Below, in pieces: positions 24,800-33,538 of a stretch of 64,000 bases of DNA. The first letter of the stretch is position 1; each line of letters starts with the position of its first letter. Below the pieces are notes generated by a model. The model searched no databases. It saw only the letters and a program-made list of their open reading frames with translations, and had not been told where the DNA came from. The position numbers and the translations under genes are program-made. The DNA lies in assembly GCA_030683155.1 (NCBI GenBank), contig JAUXMV010000107.1:1-64000 (forward strand). Reading direction: 5' to 3'. The stretch is from Bacteroidales bacterium (lineage in GTDB: Bacteria; Bacteroidota; Bacteroidia; Bacteroidales; F082).

Positions 24800-25876
24800 A
24801 TGGCTTACATCGAACTAGATATAAAGAAGTTAGCGCATAATTATAGATTCCTCAATCAACTTTTTGAAATTAACAATGTTCAATGGGGCGCTGTCTCCAA
24901 AATGATGTGTGGCAACATTTCATTTTTAAGAGAACTTATTCAACTTGGTGTCAGAGAAGTACACGATAGTAGAATAAGCAATTTGAAAGTGATAAAAAAA
25001 ATCAATCCGGAAGTGCAGACTGTTTACATTAAACCTCCTGCGCGACAAGTTGTTAAATCATTGGTCCGCTATGCAGATGTAAGTTTTAATACTGAACTTG
25101 GAACGATAAGTGACATTTCTGAAGAAGCAGTGCGTCAAAACAAAAAGCATAAAATCATCATAATGATTGAGATGGGTGATTTGCGTGAAGGTGTGCTTGG
25201 TGACAATCTGATTGATTTCTATTCGAAGGTTTTTCAATTGCCCAATATTGAAATTATCGGACTGGGCACAAATCTGAATTGCCTCAATGGTGTGATGCCA
25301 AGCCATGATAAACTTATTCAGCTGAGCTTATACAAGCAACTCATTGAAGCAACATTTAAAGTGAAGATTCCCTGGATTTCGGGTGGTTCGTCTGTTACGG
25401 TTCCTCTTTTGTTGAAAAAAATGCTTCCAAACAGTGTAAACCATTTTCGAATAGGGGAGACATTATATTTTGGTAACAATCTGGTTACAGGTAAAACAAT
25501 AAAGGGAATGAAGGACAATGTTTTTACCTTATATGCTGAAATTGTTGAACTTATGGAAAAACCTGTAGTCCCTTTTGGCGAAATGGGAACAAATGTGGCT
25601 GGCGAGCATGTTGAAGTGAAAGAATCTGACTATGGCCGTTCATCATGCCGCGCTCTGCTTGATTTGGGATTGCTTGATGTAGATTTAAAAAACCTTAAAC
25701 CGATAAAGCATGATTTTCAAATTACCGGCGCTAGTTCAGATATGATTGCAATAGACCTTGGCAAAAATACCAGAAAGCTACAAGTTGGTGAACAGGTTGG
25801 CTTTTACCTGAATTATATGGGTGTTTTAAAAGTTATGAATTCAAATTATATCGAAAAAAGGGTGGTCAATAAATAA
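24800..25876 (+). CDS. Alanine/ornithine racemase-family PLP enzyme
   Basis: 358 residues, alanine-racemase fold: N-terminal TIM barrel with the PLP Lys34 in WGAVSKMMCGN, then DSRISNLKVIKK, SFNTELGTISDISEEA, MIEMGDLREGV and the phosphate-binding ISGGSSVT and HFRIGETLYFGN segments. The sequence follows the ornithine racemase (Orr) group rather than Alr, which has a longer C-terminal barrel and Tyr. Orr of amino-acid fermenters makes D-ornithine for the ornithine degradation pathway; the other genes of that pathway are not in the window, so alanine or another amino acid remains possible. Confidence 0.85.
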   Translation: MAYIELDIKKLAHNYRFLNQLFEINNVQWGAVSKMMCGNISFLRELIQLGVREVHDSRISNLKVIKKINPEVQTVYIKPPARQVVKSLVRYADVSFNTELGTISDISEEAVRQNKKHKIIIMIEMGDLREGVLGDNLIDFYSKVFQLPNIEIIGLGTNLNCLNGVMPSHDKLIQLSLYKQLIEATFKVKIPWISGGSSVTVPLLLKKMLPNSVNHFRIGETLYFGNNLVTGKTIKGMKDNVFTLYAEIVELMEKPVVPFGEMGTNVAGEHVEVKESDYGRSSCRALLDLGLLDVDLKNLKPIKHDFQITGASSDMIAIDLGKNTRKLQVGEQVGFYLNYMGVLKVMNSNYIEKRVVNK

Positions 25877-25967
25877 CCCGAAATAAACTAAAGGTTATTT
25901 TTTTTGGAAAATGTAACTTTTGACTTCATTCTTCGTCATTGAGAAGTTATAACTTAAAAATGATCCC

Positions 25968-26705
25968 ATGAAGACAATGAAATTTAATTTAAAAATGCAG
26001 GTTTTTGTCGTTTTACTTATGGTATTTCAACTTTTTTCTGCATGTTCATATGCTGATCCATTTGCTGTAAGAGGCAGTGGAAACAAGCAAGTTGAAGAAA
26101 GAAATGTAAGAAGTTTTGTCGCAATCGATGTTAGCGGAGGCTTCGAAGTCATTCTGAAACAAGGCTCAGCTGAAGCCTTGACAATTGAAGCTGATGATAA
26201 CCTGATGAAACTTATCGTTACTGAAGTCAGAGGCGGGGAATTGAAAATTTACACCGAAGGAAATGTATCTCCCAAAACGAAAATGAAGGCTTATGTCACT
26301 TTCGTAAAACTCGATGAAATTGATCTGAGTGGTGCTGTAAAACTTCGTGCTGAAAACAAATTGACTTTCAACAGATTAAGCATTGAAGGCAGTGGTGCCA
26401 GTGATATTGAACTGGATCTTTCAGCAGATAGAATTGAAGCTGATTTAAGCGGAGCAAGCAAAATAAATCTTTCTGGCTCATCTCCTAAAGTTGAACTTGA
26501 GTGTTCAGGTGCTTCCAAAATCTACGCGAGTGGTCTGGAAGCAACATCAATTCGCCTTGATCTAAGTGGCGCTTCCTATGCAGAAGTTTTTGCCACTGAA
26601 TCACTGATAGTTGACGCATCCGGCGCATCCACAATTCGCTACAAAGGCAATCCGGAAAGGCTCGTTACAAACACTTCCGGAGCTTCCAAAGTATCAAAGT
26701 TTTAA
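25968..26705 (+). CDS. GIN-domain (DUF2807) lipoprotein
   Basis: 245 residues. A lipoprotein signal ends in LFSAC (Cys at about 27), so it is probably anchored in the outer membrane. The mature part is a putative auto-transporter adhesin head GIN domain: short beta-helix repeats such as IDLSGAVKLRAE, LSIEGSGASDIELD, ADLSGASKINLSGSS and VDASGASTIRYKG, each with the SGA(S) turn. The family is common in Bacteroidota; its function is unknown. A terminator follows 20 bp downstream. Confidence 0.88.
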   Translation: MKTMKFNLKMQVFVVLLMVFQLFSACSYADPFAVRGSGNKQVEERNVRSFVAIDVSGGFEVILKQGSAEALTIEADDNLMKLIVTEVRGGELKIYTEGNVSPKTKMKAYVTFVKLDEIDLSGAVKLRAENKLTFNRLSIEGSGASDIELDLSADRIEADLSGASKINLSGSSPKVELECSGASKIYASGLEATSIRLDLSGASYAEVFATESLIVDASGASTIRYKGNPERLVTNTSGASKVSKF

Positions 26706-26725
26706 ATAAACGAAACAAAAAAAAT

Positions 26726-26758
26726 AAGTACAGTTGTGAAAATGGCTGTGCTTTTTTA
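26726..26758 (+). terminator. Terminator between convergent genes
   Basis: AAGTACAG (26726-26733) pairs with CTGTGCTT (26745-26752), one G-U pair, followed by T residues on the plus strand; A residues before it give a T run for the opposite strand, so it can serve both the GIN-domain and DUF3108 genes. Confidence 0.65.
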
Positions 26759-26768
26759 TTTATGAGAG

Positions 26769-27605
26769 CTAGTAAACGATCGAATTCAGTGGGTGTTTTA
26801 GGTTTTCAAATCCTGAAAGATTAACTTTAATGCTTCCAACAGTGATTTTAGCCTCAATCATAACCGGAATCTTATTTTTATCATTGGTGACCCATACAAA
26901 TAATTGTTCGCCTGCCCTGAACATCGTGCCTTTTTCGAGCAAAGCGCTGAATTTTATGCAATTGTATTTTTTTCCATCGCGGTTTTTATAAGTTTCATAT
27001 CCATGAAATACAATCGGTAAAGTGAAAACGACCCCATCAAGAATCATTTCAATTCCAAGTGTATCATTCATTTTCATGTTTTTGAAATCCATCGAACGTA
27101 CAAAATATGTTGCTGTCAGAACATCGAGCGTCTTTGATGTAATTGAAATTGTGTCAATGCTTCGCGCTTTTCTTGTTTCTTCCGAAATGGCCGTTACACT
27201 TAGATTCTGATGATCGAAAGTGTAGTCATTGAAAATTACATAACCACCTTCATGCGTATGCCGCTTGAATCTGACAGGCTTCAGGCCTTTGTGGCTGCTG
27301 ATGACCTCAAAAGTATCTCTTACTTTAAAAAACCAGTCGAATTTTCGAAATGACATTCCAGTACTAAAGAAATGCCATGCATTTTCATCGTTATTTTTTA
27401 TAGCTTTTGCCTTAAAATCTACCTTTCCGGCATCTATCCATATCAATCCCCAATGATAAGAAACTGTGTATTCCAGATATTCTTCATCTCCGAAAGCCCA
27501 TGAATTTTCAATCTTGCTTTGTGCTGTAGATTTCGAAATGCCGACAAATACTAGCAAAAACAGGATTGATAAAAGTTTCAGTGATAAAGAAAAGCTGGTT
27601 GACAT
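26769..27605 (-). CDS. DUF3108-domain secreted protein
   Basis: 278 residues with a signal peptide (LLSILFLLVFVGISKSTAQ, end near 29). The body matches DUF3108: FGDEEYLEYTVSYHWGLIWI at the start, GKVDFKAKAI, KVRDTFEVI near 95 and a late LFVWVTNDKNKIPVMIEA strand pair. These periplasmic or outer-membrane beta-rich proteins occur widely in Bacteroidota and Proteobacteria and have a fatty-acid/lipoprotein-binding-like fold, function unproven. Convergent with the GIN-domain gene. Confidence 0.85.
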   Translation of the reverse strand: MSTSFSLSLKLLSILFLLVFVGISKSTAQSKIENSWAFGDEEYLEYTVSYHWGLIWIDAGKVDFKAKAIKNNDENAWHFFSTGMSFRKFDWFFKVRDTFEVISSHKGLKPVRFKRHTHEGGYVIFNDYTFDHQNLSVTAISEETRKARSIDTISITSKTLDVLTATYFVRSMDFKNMKMNDTLGIEMILDGVVFTLPIVFHGYETYKNRDGKKYNCIKFSALLEKGTMFRAGEQLFVWVTNDKNKIPVMIEAKITVGSIKVNLSGFENLKHPLNSIVY

Positions 27606-27752
27606 TACAGGTCAATTTGATCAAACGAAATTAGTTGTTTTTAATCATTGAGTAAAATTAGTGATGCTAAACTTAATAGTTTTTTAAAATTCAATGCAAT
27701 TTTGCGATCTTTCATTTAACTTTTATTTAGATTCTTTCTAAATAGAAAAGCA

Positions 27753-27760
27753 TAGTTTTG
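27753..27760 (+). promoter_or_regulatory. -7 box (TAGTTTTG) of the AbgT-family gene
   Basis: TAGTTTTG fits TAnnTTTG, 20 bp before the start codon, giving a very short leader. Confidence 0.4.
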
Positions 27761-27780
27761 CCCTGAAGGATTTTATTTAT

Positions 27781-29319
27781 ATGAAAGAAAACACTCCAAA
27801 GCCGTCAGGTTTATTCAATGCTTTTTTGCATTATGTTGAGAAAATAGGAAATGCGCTGCCACATCCGGCAACGCTATTTGCCATGTTTGCTGGGCTGATC
27901 ATTGTTTTATCATGGGTAGCGGCTCAGTTTAGTCTTGAGGTTACTCATCCCGGCACAGGCGATTTGATCCGTCCATTCAATCTTATATCTATCGAAGGAT
28001 TGCATCTGATTTTGAAGAAGATGGTGACAAATTTTACTGAGTTTGCACCTTTGGGGGTTGTTTTGGTAGCCATGCTGGGGATCGGAATAGCGGAGGGAAG
28101 TGGATTGATTGGAACAGCTCTTCGGTTGTTGGTGCTTTCATCGCCTCGTAAAATTCTGACATTTGTCATCGTTTTTTCAGGAATAATGTCCAACACAGCA
28201 AGTGAAGTCGGTTATGTTTTGCTGATTCCTTTAAGTGCAATTATTTTTCTGGCGGTGGGTCGTCATCCTATTGCTGGTATGGCTGCAGCCTTTGCCGGTG
28301 TTTCGGGCGGTTATAGTGCCAATTTGTTGCTTGGAACGATTGACCCTTTGCTTGCTGGTTTATCGCAGGAAGCAGCGCACATCATCGACATGAATTATAT
28401 GGTTAATCCGGCAGCTAATTACTATTTTCTGGTTGTTTCAACATTTTTTATTGCTTTTGCGGGTACATGGGTCACAGAGAAAATTGTGGAGCCGAGGTTA
28501 GGGAGTTATTCAGGTGATGCAGTGCCTGATGAAATTAAGAAGTTGAACAGTGCTGAGCGAAAAGGCTTGTGGTATGCCTTGGTAACAGCCATCATTTTTG
28601 GTGCAATTTTACTGCTTGGAACACTACCTTCAAATGGATTTTTGCGTGATCCTTCCACAGGAAGTTTGCTTCATTCGCCTTTTATGAGTGGGATTGTGGC
28701 AATATTGTTTATTTCGGCAGCTCTTATGGGTATTGCTTATGGCATTGGTGCCGGAACAATAAAAAATGATTCCGATGTGATGAAAGGCATGGGAAAATCC
28801 ATGGAAACGATGGGTACTTATATCGTTTTGGTGTTTTTTGCAGCACAGTTTGTAGCCTATTTCAGATGGACTAATTTAGGACTCATTTTTGCCATTGAAG
28901 GCGCAGGATTGCTGCAATCTTCCGGATTGGGCAGCATTCCACTCATGATAGGTTTTATTATTCTCACCGGATTAATTAATCTGGTCATGGGAAGCGCTTC
29001 TGCAAAATGGACGATTATGGCGCCAGTTTTTATTCCAATGTTTATGCTGTTGGGATACAGTCCTGAGCTTACACAAGTCGTTTACCGTATCGGTGATTCT
29101 GTCACAAACATCATCTCTCCAATGATGTCATATTTTGCTCTTATTGTGGCTTTTATGCAGAAATATGACAAAAAGGCGGGTATTGGAACAATCATTTCTG
29201 TGATGTTGCCATACACCTTTGTTTTTACAATTGTATGGACAGTTTTACTGATTTTATGGATGACATTTGGGTGGCCAATCGGACCTGATGCACCGCTCGC
29301 TTATCCTGTTGGAAACTAA
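27781..29319 (+). CDS. AbgT-family transporter
   Basis: 512 residues, about 12 membrane segments and two hairpins. Family landmarks: [31 protein letters not shown] at the start (short form [13 protein letters not shown]), [15 protein letters not shown] near 138, [18 protein letters not shown] near 180, and [17 protein letters not shown] with [18 protein letters not shown] at the end. AbgT proteins import p-aminobenzoyl-glutamate in E. coli and export sulfonamides or antimetabolites in others, driven by proton motive force. The substrate here is unknown. The last four bases overlap the convergent antiporter gene. Confidence 0.9.
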   Translation: MKENTPKPSGLFNAFLHYVEKIGNALPHPATLFAMFAGLIIVLSWVAAQFSLEVTHPGTGDLIRPFNLISIEGLHLILKKMVTNFTEFAPLGVVLVAMLGIGIAEGSGLIGTALRLLVLSSPRKILTFVIVFSGIMSNTASEVGYVLLIPLSAIIFLAVGRHPIAGMAAAFAGVSGGYSANLLLGTIDPLLAGLSQEAAHIIDMNYMVNPAANYYFLVVSTFFIAFAGTWVTEKIVEPRLGSYSGDAVPDEIKKLNSAERKGLWYALVTAIIFGAILLLGTLPSNGFLRDPSTGSLLHSPFMSGIVAILFISAALMGIAYGIGAGTIKNDSDVMKGMGKSMETMGTYIVLVFFAAQFVAYFRWTNLGLIFAIEGAGLLQSSGLGSIPLMIGFIILTGLINLVMGSASAKWTIMAPVFIPMFMLLGYSPELTQVVYRIGDSVTNIISPMMSYFALIVAFMQKYDKKAGIGTIISVMLPYTFVFTIVWTVLLILWMTFGWPIGPDAPLAYPVGN

Positions 29320-30272
29320 TTGTAATTGATCGAATAGAATACAAATATTACATAAATTATTAACAAAAGGATTCCTTCTCTTCTTGAGAGGTGGAGTCCT
29401 TTTCCAATGTAAATAAGTGCAAGCAGCGCTAGGTTTGCAAACAAAACCATGGCAACTTCAGCATTCATCTTCACATCAAACTTCAAAGGGAAAATGATTG
29501 CACTTGTACCCAAAACCACAAAAATATTGATGATATTCGAGCCAAGCACATTGCCCATCACAATGCCAACATTTTTTTTAAGGGCAGCAACAACGCCAGT
29601 TGCAAGTTCAGGCAAAGAAGTAGCTGCAGCAACAATGGTAAGTCCTACAGCTGATTCACTTAGGCCTAATGCCGCAGCAACCGCCAAGGCACCTTCTGAA
29701 ACCCATTCGCCGCCAAAATAGAGGCCGAGCAGACCGGCTACCAACAAAAGAATTGTTTTCGGGATGGAATCAGGTTGCTTTTTATCTATTAAAATATCCG
29801 ATTCGATTGGTTTGCCTGAACGTAAAGTGAGAAAAATATAAAGTCCAAACATGATCAAAAGGATGATTCCATCAAGGCGGGTCAGTATTTTTGGAAGTCC
29901 AATAAGGTAGCCGTTGGCAGCAAGGGCAAAAAAAAGTATTGCAAATACGCCAATCGGTAAATCACGTTGAACGGATATTTTTTCAATATTCATCGGAAAA
30001 ATCACAGCGGTGACTCCTAAAATAAGAAAGATATTCATAATGTTGCTGCCCAGCACATTGCCTACTGCCAGATCGCTGCTGCCTTTCAGCGATGCAAAAA
30101 CATTGATGACCAATTCAGGGAGCGAGGTGCCAAAAGCCACCACTGTCAACCCAATCACCATTGACGATAAATTTGCTCTTATTCCAAGAGAAACAGCACC
30201 ATCAACCAACCAGTTAGCGCCGAGAATGAGCAACACAAACCCAACGATAAAAAGAATGTATATAAGTTCCAT
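29316..30272 (-). CDS. Calcium/sodium antiporter (CaCA family)
   Basis: 318 residues with ten membrane helices. Each half has the CaCA alpha-repeat: [20 protein letters not shown] with [13 protein letters not shown] (about 47-90), and [19 protein letters not shown] with [13 protein letters not shown] (about 205-250). The conserved Glu and Asn/Ser residues that bind Ca2+ are present in both, so the exchanger should work. It exchanges Ca2+ for Na+ (or H+) across the inner membrane. It lies 33 bp after the YggS gene on the same strand, probably one transcript. Confidence 0.93.
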   Translation of the reverse strand: MELIYILFIVGFVLLILGANWLVDGAVSLGIRANLSSMVIGLTVVAFGTSLPELVINVFASLKGSSDLAVGNVLGSNIMNIFLILGVTAVIFPMNIEKISVQRDLPIGVFAILFFALAANGYLIGLPKILTRLDGIILLIMFGLYIFLTLRSGKPIESDILIDKKQPDSIPKTILLLVAGLLGLYFGGEWVSEGALAVAAALGLSESAVGLTIVAAATSLPELATGVVAALKKNVGIVMGNVLGSNIINIFVVLGTSAIIFPLKFDVKMNAEVAMVLFANLALLALIYIGKGLHLSRREGILLLIIYVIFVFYSINYN

Positions 30273-30305
30273 TGTTAGTTTCTTAAGATTTTCCGAAGTA
30301 TGAGA

Positions 30306-30980
30306 TCATTTTGTGTAATTCCTTTCGCCGAATATGCTGCTCCCGATTCGAACGATAGTCGAACCTTCTTCAATAGCAATGAGATAGTCGCCCGACATGC
30401 CCATCGAGATTTCGTTAAAACCATCTTTGCCGTGAAAATGTTCGTCTTTAATGATTTCAAAATACTTTCTGAGTTGTTTGAATTCTTTTCTAACCTGATC
30501 TTCGTTTTCAGTAAAGGTCGCCATTCCCATAACACCTTTTATATGAATGTTTTGCATTTTCTCTTTTTCGATTGCATTAAGAAGTTCCTTTGCTTCCGAA
30601 AGATCGAGGCCGAATTTGGTTTCTTCTTCGGCAATATGAAACTGAAGGAGGCAGGGAACAATTCTTTCAACTTTTTCGCCCTGTTTGTTAATTTCTCTCA
30701 ACAACTTAAGGCTGTCAACTGACTCGATCAAACCAACGAAAGGTGCGATGAATTTCACTTTGTTGGTTTGTAAATGTCCGATAAAGTGCCACTGAATATC
30801 TGAAGGAAGCTCTTGCTGCTTTCTGATAATTTCCTGGGCTTTGTTTTCTCCAAAATGCCTTTGACCAGCATCATAAGCTTCCATAATCGCTGCATTGGGC
30901 ATCGTTTTCGATACTGCAACCAATTTTATGTGTGAAGGAATTGTTTGCAGGATTGATGCTAGATTTTCTTTTACTGACAT
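30306..30980 (-). CDS. YggS-family PLP-binding protein
   Basis: 224 residues from the Met at 30980 (MSVKENLASILQ); a longer start at 31013 is less typical. Alanine-racemase-type barrel with PLP Lys25 in LVAVSKTMPN, HFGENKAQEI, WHFIGHLQTNKVKFI, LLQFHIAEEETKFG, IKGVMGMATF and SMGMSGDYLIAIEEGSTIVRIGS: all family motifs. YggS/PLPHP proteins bind PLP and control vitamin B6 and amino-acid balance without known enzyme activity. Confidence 0.93.
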   Translation of the reverse strand: MSVKENLASILQTIPSHIKLVAVSKTMPNAAIMEAYDAGQRHFGENKAQEIIRKQQELPSDIQWHFIGHLQTNKVKFIAPFVGLIESVDSLKLLREINKQGEKVERIVPCLLQFHIAEEETKFGLDLSEAKELLNAIEKEKMQNIHIKGVMGMATFTENEDQVRKEFKQLRKYFEIIKDEHFHGKDGFNEISMGMSGDYLIAIEEGSTIVRIGSSIFGERNYTK

Positions 30981-31021
30981 GGTAAAATGCAAATTTTTGG
31001 GTTGAAATTTCAATCAGACTG

Positions 31022-31029
31022 CAAAATTA
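31022..31029 (-). promoter_or_regulatory. -7 box (TAATTTTG) of the YggS-antiporter unit
   Basis: Minus-strand TAATTTTG fits TAnnTTTG, 42 bp before the chosen start codon. Confidence 0.4.
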
Positions 31030-31204
31030 GACAATTCCAGCCAAAGGATAGGTTTTTGCTTTTTCTTAAGGGTTTTCTTAGCGTTAATGTGAGGAATATT
31101 ATAGCTTTTCGAATTTTCGCAAAACTAATACCAATCAAAAACTTTGAAACATGAGAATCAAACTTGTCAAAACATCATTTCTGATCTGAAAACTTTCTGA
31201 TACA

Positions 31205-31480
31205 ATTTCACTTATAAATGTGCTCTTTATCTATGTATAGGTTCGTGTCTCCTTGGTAGTAATCTGAGCAATAGCTACTTCACAAAGCTACGCAAAGAAG
31301 CACGAAGATACACAAAGAGATTAGATTCAATATCAACAAAACATTCCCCTGCACATCAAAGTAGATTTTGCCTATTCTCGCAAATATTAATTCATTTTTT
31401 CTTTGTGTAACTTTATATCTCCTTGGTGGTACTCTGTGTAATAGCTATTGAAAAAAGAGATAATGGATTCTGAATCCGAA
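31205..31480. repeat. Dispersed repeat, inverted relative to 7647-7934
   Basis: 31390-31475 matches the reverse complement of the 144-bp unit core (CTTTGTGTAACT, CTCCTTGGTGG, TGTGTAATAGCTATTG), and 31220-31320 contains a second, more decayed and partly palindromic copy (GTGTCTCCTTGGTAGTAA...AATAGCTA). Together with 31040-31200, which shows no gene, this fills the gap before the sulfatase-fold gene. Confidence 0.75.
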
Positions 31481-31567
31481 AAGCTTTCGGATCAAAAAAA
31501 TCCTCAGCATATCGAAGTAAGATATAGCTATTTGTTGTTTTGCCAGATTACAATCAGTCATAAAGCT

Positions 31568-31575
31568 TATTTTTG
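31568..31575 (+). promoter_or_regulatory. -7 box (TATTTTTG) of the LTA-synthase-family gene
   Basis: TATTTTTG fits TAnnTTTG, 19 bp before the start; a TTTG at 31539-31542 lies 25 bases upstream of it, near the -33 spacing. Confidence 0.4.
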
Positions 31576-31594
31576 CAGATATTTTTGAATCAGG

Positions 31595-33454
31595 ATGCGT
31601 TATTTTTTTGTTTCTCTTTTTAAGTTGCTGGCATTTTGGATGTTGTTTTTCGCACTGGAACGCAGCATTTTTCTGATGTACTACAATCACCTGATTATTG
31701 CTGATGGAATATCATTCAGTGAAGTGATCATCGTCTTTTTTTATGCGTTGAAGCTGGATTTTTCGACCGCAGCTTATTTAGTTTTTCTTCCGTATTTATT
31801 GCTTTTGATTTCATTCTTTACTGCTAAACGATGGCCGCCAAAGATGATGAACATTTACACGCTGGTTGTTCTTATTCTCTATAGTTTGCTTGCAAGCGCA
31901 GAGCTTGGCCTCTATGCGGAATGGAAAACAAAACTTTCGTACAAGGCATTGGCATATCTGAAAAATCCTTCAGAGATTTTCAATTCTATATCAACAGTAG
32001 AATTTTCCCTTTTGCTTTTCCTTTGGGTTCTCACTTTTGGAACAGCCTTTTGGGTTTATCTTAAGTTTTTTTCACCAGGAAAGAGAAGTCGGCCGGATTT
32101 GGGCTTAAAACCAGTATTTGCAGCATTGATTTCGCTTCCGGTTTTATTTTTTGGCGCTCGTGGTGGATTGAGCGCGATTCCGGTAAGTACAAGTTCAGCC
32201 TATTTCAGCAAGCACAATATTCTTAATCTGACGGCTGTGAATCCGCTGTATAATATGGGGGTTAATCTGCTCAATACCATGAGTTTTGACAAGGAAAATA
32301 TTTTTAAAACCATGCCTGAGAATGAAGCAATTACTATTGTAAAAAAGCTTCATTTGGTTGAAAAAGACACTACAATCAGTATTTTAAAGACCTCAAAACC
32401 AAATATCGTCATTGTCCTTCTCGAAAGTTTTTCGGCTGATTTGATAGAGTCGCTTGGAGGTGAGCTTGGCATAACGCCACATTTCAGGGAATTGGAAAAA
32501 GATGGATTGTTGTTTACAAATTTCTATGCCAGTGCCAACCGCTCACAGCAGGCGATGGGATCCATTTATGCTGGTTTGCCCGGCATTCCTATCACAACTA
32601 TCACCAATCATCCCGAGAAATATGCTGCACTGCCTTCTTTTGCGAAAGACCTGAAGAAGGAAGGCTATTTTACTGGTTTTTATTTTGGAGGACAACTTAA
32701 TTACGGAAATATTTTATCGTATCTCATTTATAATGAATTAGATATAATTGTTGAAGGAAAAGATCTTCCTTCACAAATGATACGGGGAAAACTTGGTGTT
32801 CATGATGGAGTGCTGCTTCCTTATTTTGCAGATGAACTTTCAAAACATACTGAACCATTTTTCAGTGTTGTTTTCACACTAAGCTCCCATGCGCCTTATG
32901 ATTTCCCAATGGAACACAGCATTCAGTGGCCGGTTTTGGAGAAAGAGTTTGTTAATTCTGCGCATTACACCGATAAAGCCCTCGGAGCATTTTTCGATAA
33001 AGTGAAAAAGACTTCATGGTTTGAGAATACACTATTTGTAATCATGGCCGATCACAGCAAAAACACCTACCGAAATCACCCGCTGGAGAGTTTTGAGTAT
33101 CATAAGATTCCTCTATTACTTTATGGGCCTGCTTTAAAGGATTCTCTTTTGGGTACAACATTTGATTTGATTTGCGGCAACACTGACTTTACAACAACAT
33201 TTTTAAAGCAACTTGGAATGAATGCAGATGCTTATTTATGGAGCAAGGATGTTTTCAATCCTCATTATAAACCATTTGCTTTTTTTGAGCTTAACGAAGG
33301 GCTTGGGTGGAAAAGGCCTGAAGGTCATTTTGTTTGGGATAAGTTTGCAGATCGCTATCACCAAAAACAACTGCCATCTGAAAAGGAGGCGGAAATTTTG
33401 CTGGAGGGAAAGGCCTACTTACAGGTTTTATTCGGTGAATTTTTAGAATATTGA
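31595..33454 (+). CDS. LTA synthase family membrane sulfatase-fold protein
   Basis: 619 residues: five N-terminal membrane helices (to about 200), then a periplasmic alkaline-phosphatase/sulfatase domain (about 265-560). Metal-site and catalytic landmarks: NIVIVLLESFSADLIESLGG, ASANRSQQAMGSIYAGLPG (the nucleophile position is Ser, where LtaS has Thr), FTLSSHAPYDFP and FVIMADHSKNTYRNHP. In Firmicutes these enzymes polymerise glycerol phosphate; Gram-negative relatives transfer phosphoglycerol or phosphoethanolamine to envelope glycans or lipids, or act as phosphatases. The substrate here is unknown. Monocistronic with a strong terminator. Confidence 0.85.
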   Translation: MRYFFVSLFKLLAFWMLFFALERSIFLMYYNHLIIADGISFSEVIIVFFYALKLDFSTAAYLVFLPYLLLLISFFTAKRWPPKMMNIYTLVVLILYSLLASAELGLYAEWKTKLSYKALAYLKNPSEIFNSISTVEFSLLLFLWVLTFGTAFWVYLKFFSPGKRSRPDLGLKPVFAALISLPVLFFGARGGLSAIPVSTSSAYFSKHNILNLTAVNPLYNMGVNLLNTMSFDKENIFKTMPENEAITIVKKLHLVEKDTTISILKTSKPNIVIVLLESFSADLIESLGGELGITPHFRELEKDGLLFTNFYASANRSQQAMGSIYAGLPGIPITTITNHPEKYAALPSFAKDLKKEGYFTGFYFGGQLNYGNILSYLIYNELDIIVEGKDLPSQMIRGKLGVHDGVLLPYFADELSKHTEPFFSVVFTLSSHAPYDFPMEHSIQWPVLEKEFVNSAHYTDKALGAFFDKVKKTSWFENTLFVIMADHSKNTYRNHPLESFEYHKIPLLLYGPALKDSLLGTTFDLICGNTDFTTTFLKQLGMNADAYLWSKDVFNPHYKPFAFFELNEGLGWKRPEGHFVWDKFADRYHQKQLPSEKEAEILLEGKAYLQVLFGEFLEY

Positions 33455-33468
33455 GTTTATTAACTAAA

Positions 33469-33507
33469 AAATGGGATAAAAAGCCATTCAAACTTTTTAC
33501 CCCATTT
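33469..33507. terminator. Bidirectional terminator, 15-bp stem
   Basis: AAATGGGATAAAAAG (33469-33483) pairs with CTTTTTACCCCATTT (33493-33507) with one mismatch around a nine-base loop. It separates the convergent LTA-synthase-family gene and the type IX secreted protein gene and is probably used by both. Confidence 0.8.
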
Positions 33508-33538
33508 ATTATGAGTGTTTTAACGCCTTCTAGATTGT

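Noticed and set aside
31040-31200. Small RNA gene
   Set aside because: No clear promoter and terminator pair; only flanking repeat sequence seen.
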